Shown: one piece after another, positions 62,714 through 64,000 of the stretch
How positions within the stretch are numbered: position 1 is the stretch's first letter
Layout: every line of letters starts with the position of its first letter
NCBI RefSeq assembly: GCF_003051055.1
Contig: NZ_QAON01000015.1
Location: 35,163 to 99,162 of the forward strand
Length of the DNA: 64,000 nt
Source of the DNA: Agitococcus lubricus
GTDB lineage: Bacteria > Pseudomonadota > Gammaproteobacteria > Pseudomonadales > Moraxellaceae
Direction: 5' to 3'
Notes under the pieces: generated by a model
The model's database searches: none
What the model was told of the DNA's origin: nothing
Seen by the model: the letters and a program-made list of their open reading frames with translations, nothing else
Translations under genes and position numbers: made by a program

Positions 62714-63652
62714 ATGTTAAAAAAACTACCTACCCTGCTTAAAGGGTCTCTCAATGTGGGTGCACTTGCCGTAAATACTATCGGTTTATCCACGCCACTA
62801 TTTAGTTTAGCGGCAGCCAAGTTACTCCCTATCCAACAATTACAAAAAGCCTCTACTCAAGGTTGTATTAAAATTGCCGAAACGTGGATTGGTATTAACA
62901 GCTATTACTTAGAAAAAACGCAAGATACGCAGTATCACATTACTGGCGAACTTGCCGATATTAATTACGATGGTTGGTATATGGTTATTGCTAACCATCA
63001 ATCATGGGCTGATATTTTTGTCCTGCAAAAAATATTTAACCGTCGTGCTCCAATGCTTAAATTCTTCCTCAAACAAGAATTAATTTATGTACCTGTCATA
63101 GGTTTATGCTGGTGGGCATTAGACTTTCCTTTTATGAAACGCTATAGCAAAGAATTTCTTGCTAAACATCCTGAATTAAAAGGAAAAGATTTAGAAACGA
63201 CACGACAAGCCTGTGAGAAATTCAAACACACACCTGTTTCTATCATGAACTTTCTAGAAGGAACACGTTTTACCACTGCTAAACACAAGCAACAACAGTC
63301 GCCTTATAAACACCTGCTCAAACCTAAAGCCGCAGGGATTGCTTATGCCTTAAATATTATGAATGAGCGAATTGATACGCTAGTCGATGTCACCATTGAC
63401 TATCCCGATGGAATTCCAAGTTTTTGGGACTTTATGGCTGGCAAAACCCAAAACGTTAACATTCATATTCAAAAACGCGCAATCCCTAGCGAGTTACAAG
63501 TAGGCTCTTATGAGGAAGATGCGAAATTCCGTACCCAATTCCAACAATGGATTAACCAGATATGGCAAGAAAAAGATGACAGACTACAAGCCATGCAGCA
63601 ACAAACACAAGTAATGCCTGAAAATGTCATTGCCTTCAAACAAGCCAGCTAA
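62714..63652 (+). CDS. acyltransferase, YihG-like (PlsC superfamily)
   Basis: A 312-residue membrane acyltransferase. The NHxxxxD catalytic motif is in MVIANHQSWADIFVLQKIF (about residue 95), the acceptor motif in IMNFLEGTRFTTAKH, and a membrane-facing helix is near the N terminus (LNVGALAVNTIGLSTPLFSL). Length and motifs match E. coli YihG, a putative lysophosphatidic acid acyltransferase. The ATG at 62714 follows GGGGGC; a TTG four codons earlier is possible. Confidence 0.88.
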   Translation: MLKKLPTLLKGSLNVGALAVNTIGLSTPLFSLAAAKLLPIQQLQKASTQGCIKIAETWIGINSYYLEKTQDTQYHITGELADINYDGWYMVIANHQSWADIFVLQKIFNRRAPMLKFFLKQELIYVPVIGLCWWALDFPFMKRYSKEFLAKHPELKGKDLETTRQACEKFKHTPVSIMNFLEGTRFTTAKHKQQQSPYKHLLKPKAAGIAYALNIMNERIDTLVDVTIDYPDGIPSFWDFMAGKTQNVNIHIQKRAIPSELQVGSYEEDAKFRTQFQQWINQIWQEKDDRLQAMQQQTQVMPENVIAFKQAS

Positions 63653-63662
63653 TTATTTCTCA

Positions 63663-63689
63663 CTCCCTCATCAGTTTCTGATGAGGGAG
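63663..63689 (+). terminator. hairpin downstream of the acyltransferase gene
   Basis: CTCCCTCATCA (63663-63673) pairs perfectly with TGATGAGGGAG (63679-63689) around a 5-nt loop, 10 nt after the stop codon. The following sequence is only moderately T-rich. Confidence 0.65.
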
Positions 63690-63910
63690 GCGTCCATCTT
63701 ATTTCTTGTCATCACTAAAGCTCTAAACGCCATCTTATAAACTTGGCTGACATATTTTTGTCGATATTCCGTCGTTATAATCCACTCAATGAGAAGAGTA
63801 CGTAGAGCCTGAATTATCATGCGTAATACATGAACCGAAATTTTTAAGACAAGAAGAGTCGTTGGATGGATAGATTGAGAACAAAAAAGTAGGCTGAGAC
63901 TTTACAAATA
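63690..63910. other. gene-free stretch before the rRNA operon end
   Basis: About 220 bp with no convincing open frame, tRNA or repeat on either strand. Confidence 0.5.
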
Positions 63911-63938
63911 AAAAAGCCCTTCATGAGAAGGGCTTTTT
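63911..63938 (-). terminator. rRNA operon terminator
   Basis: AAAAAGCCCTTC (63911-63922) pairs with GAAGGGCTTTTT (63927-63938). On the minus strand the stem is followed by TTTTTT-type sequence and lies just downstream of the 5S rRNA 3' end. Confidence 0.88.
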
Positions 63939-63946
63939 TTGATTGG

Positions 63947-64000
63947 GGTCTGGCGATGACCTACTCTCACATGGCGAATGCCACACTACCATTGGCGCAC
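63947..64000 (-). rRNA. rrf: 5S ribosomal RNA, 3' part (cut by window edge)
   Basis: The minus strand reads GTGCGCCAATGGTAGTGTGG, then CATTCGCCATGTGAGAGTAG, ending GTCATCGCCAGAC, which matches the 3' half of gammaproteobacterial 5S rRNA (helices IV-V and the closing stem). The 5' half and the presumed 16S-23S genes lie beyond the right edge. Confidence 0.93.

Noticed and set aside
63690..63910. tRNA gene between the acyltransferase and the 5S terminator
   Set aside because: No cloverleaf or TTCGAATC-like T-arm sequence was seen on either strand.
1..64000. CRISPR array, prophage or complete insertion sequence
   Set aside because: No regularly spaced repeats, phage structural genes, integrase or transposase reading frame were found.

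Overview
The window looks like chromosome of a gammaproteobacterium of the order Pseudomonadales, most likely a Moraxellaceae-type lineage. Two blocks support this: a complete pilG-pilH-pilI-pilJ-pilK-chpA-chpB-chpC cluster in the Pseudomonas gene order, and the chain leuC-leuD-leuB-asd-fimV-truA-trpF-trpB-trpA-accD-folC-SPOR protein. Base composition is AT-leaning by eye, unlike Pseudomonas itself. No phage, integron, CRISPR array or complete insertion sequence is visible. The accessory content consists of small non-coding repeats and a few lineage-specific genes.

Layout. 1-1.6 kb: a partial flavodoxin-fold oxidoreductase and a crotonase whose stop codon has been rewritten by a 267-bp MITE. 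1.6-15.7 kb (minus): the Pil-Chp chemosensory system for twitching motility, including a 2600-residue ChpA. 16-18.5 kb: a glutaredoxin-like gene and rlmKL. 18.5-36.1 kb (minus): a DUF2726 gene and the long housekeeping block for folate, fatty acid, tryptophan, tRNA pseudouridine, FimV, aspartate-semialdehyde and leucine functions, ending at a divergent LysR gene. 37-38.7 kb: a lipoprotein gene among three palindromic repeats and decayed coding sequence. 38.7-46.8 kb: DUF2892 gene, RND pump, cydP-cydA-cydB-cydX, and a CsoR/FrmR-family repressor. 46.8-55.8 kb: MFS transporter, DUF4442/TetR pair, aroC-prmB, a Smr gene, a hybrid histidine kinase, the second MITE copy and folE. 55.9-63.7 kb: hydrolase, lipoprotein, DEAD-box helicase with a long leader, an orphan P-type ATPase nucleotide-binding domain, an AraC regulator, three coupled small genes and a YihG-like acyltransferase. 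63.9-64 kb: the terminator and 3' end of an rRNA operon (5S, minus strand).

How genes work together. Pil-Chp and FimV both serve type IV pilus function. The CsoR-family gene and the DUF2892-RND operon carry nearly identical 16-bp G-tract operators at their promoters, so they probably form one small regulon; the cytochrome bd operon lies between them. I infer a thiol, sulfide or metal stress module from this, but the inducer cannot be read from sequence. The least expected items are the MITE that replaced a stop codon, the membrane-anchored P1B-ATPase N-domain without a phosphorylation site, the tandem Hpt duplication and repeated short motif in ChpA, and the unusual cysteine pattern of the CsoR-family regulator.
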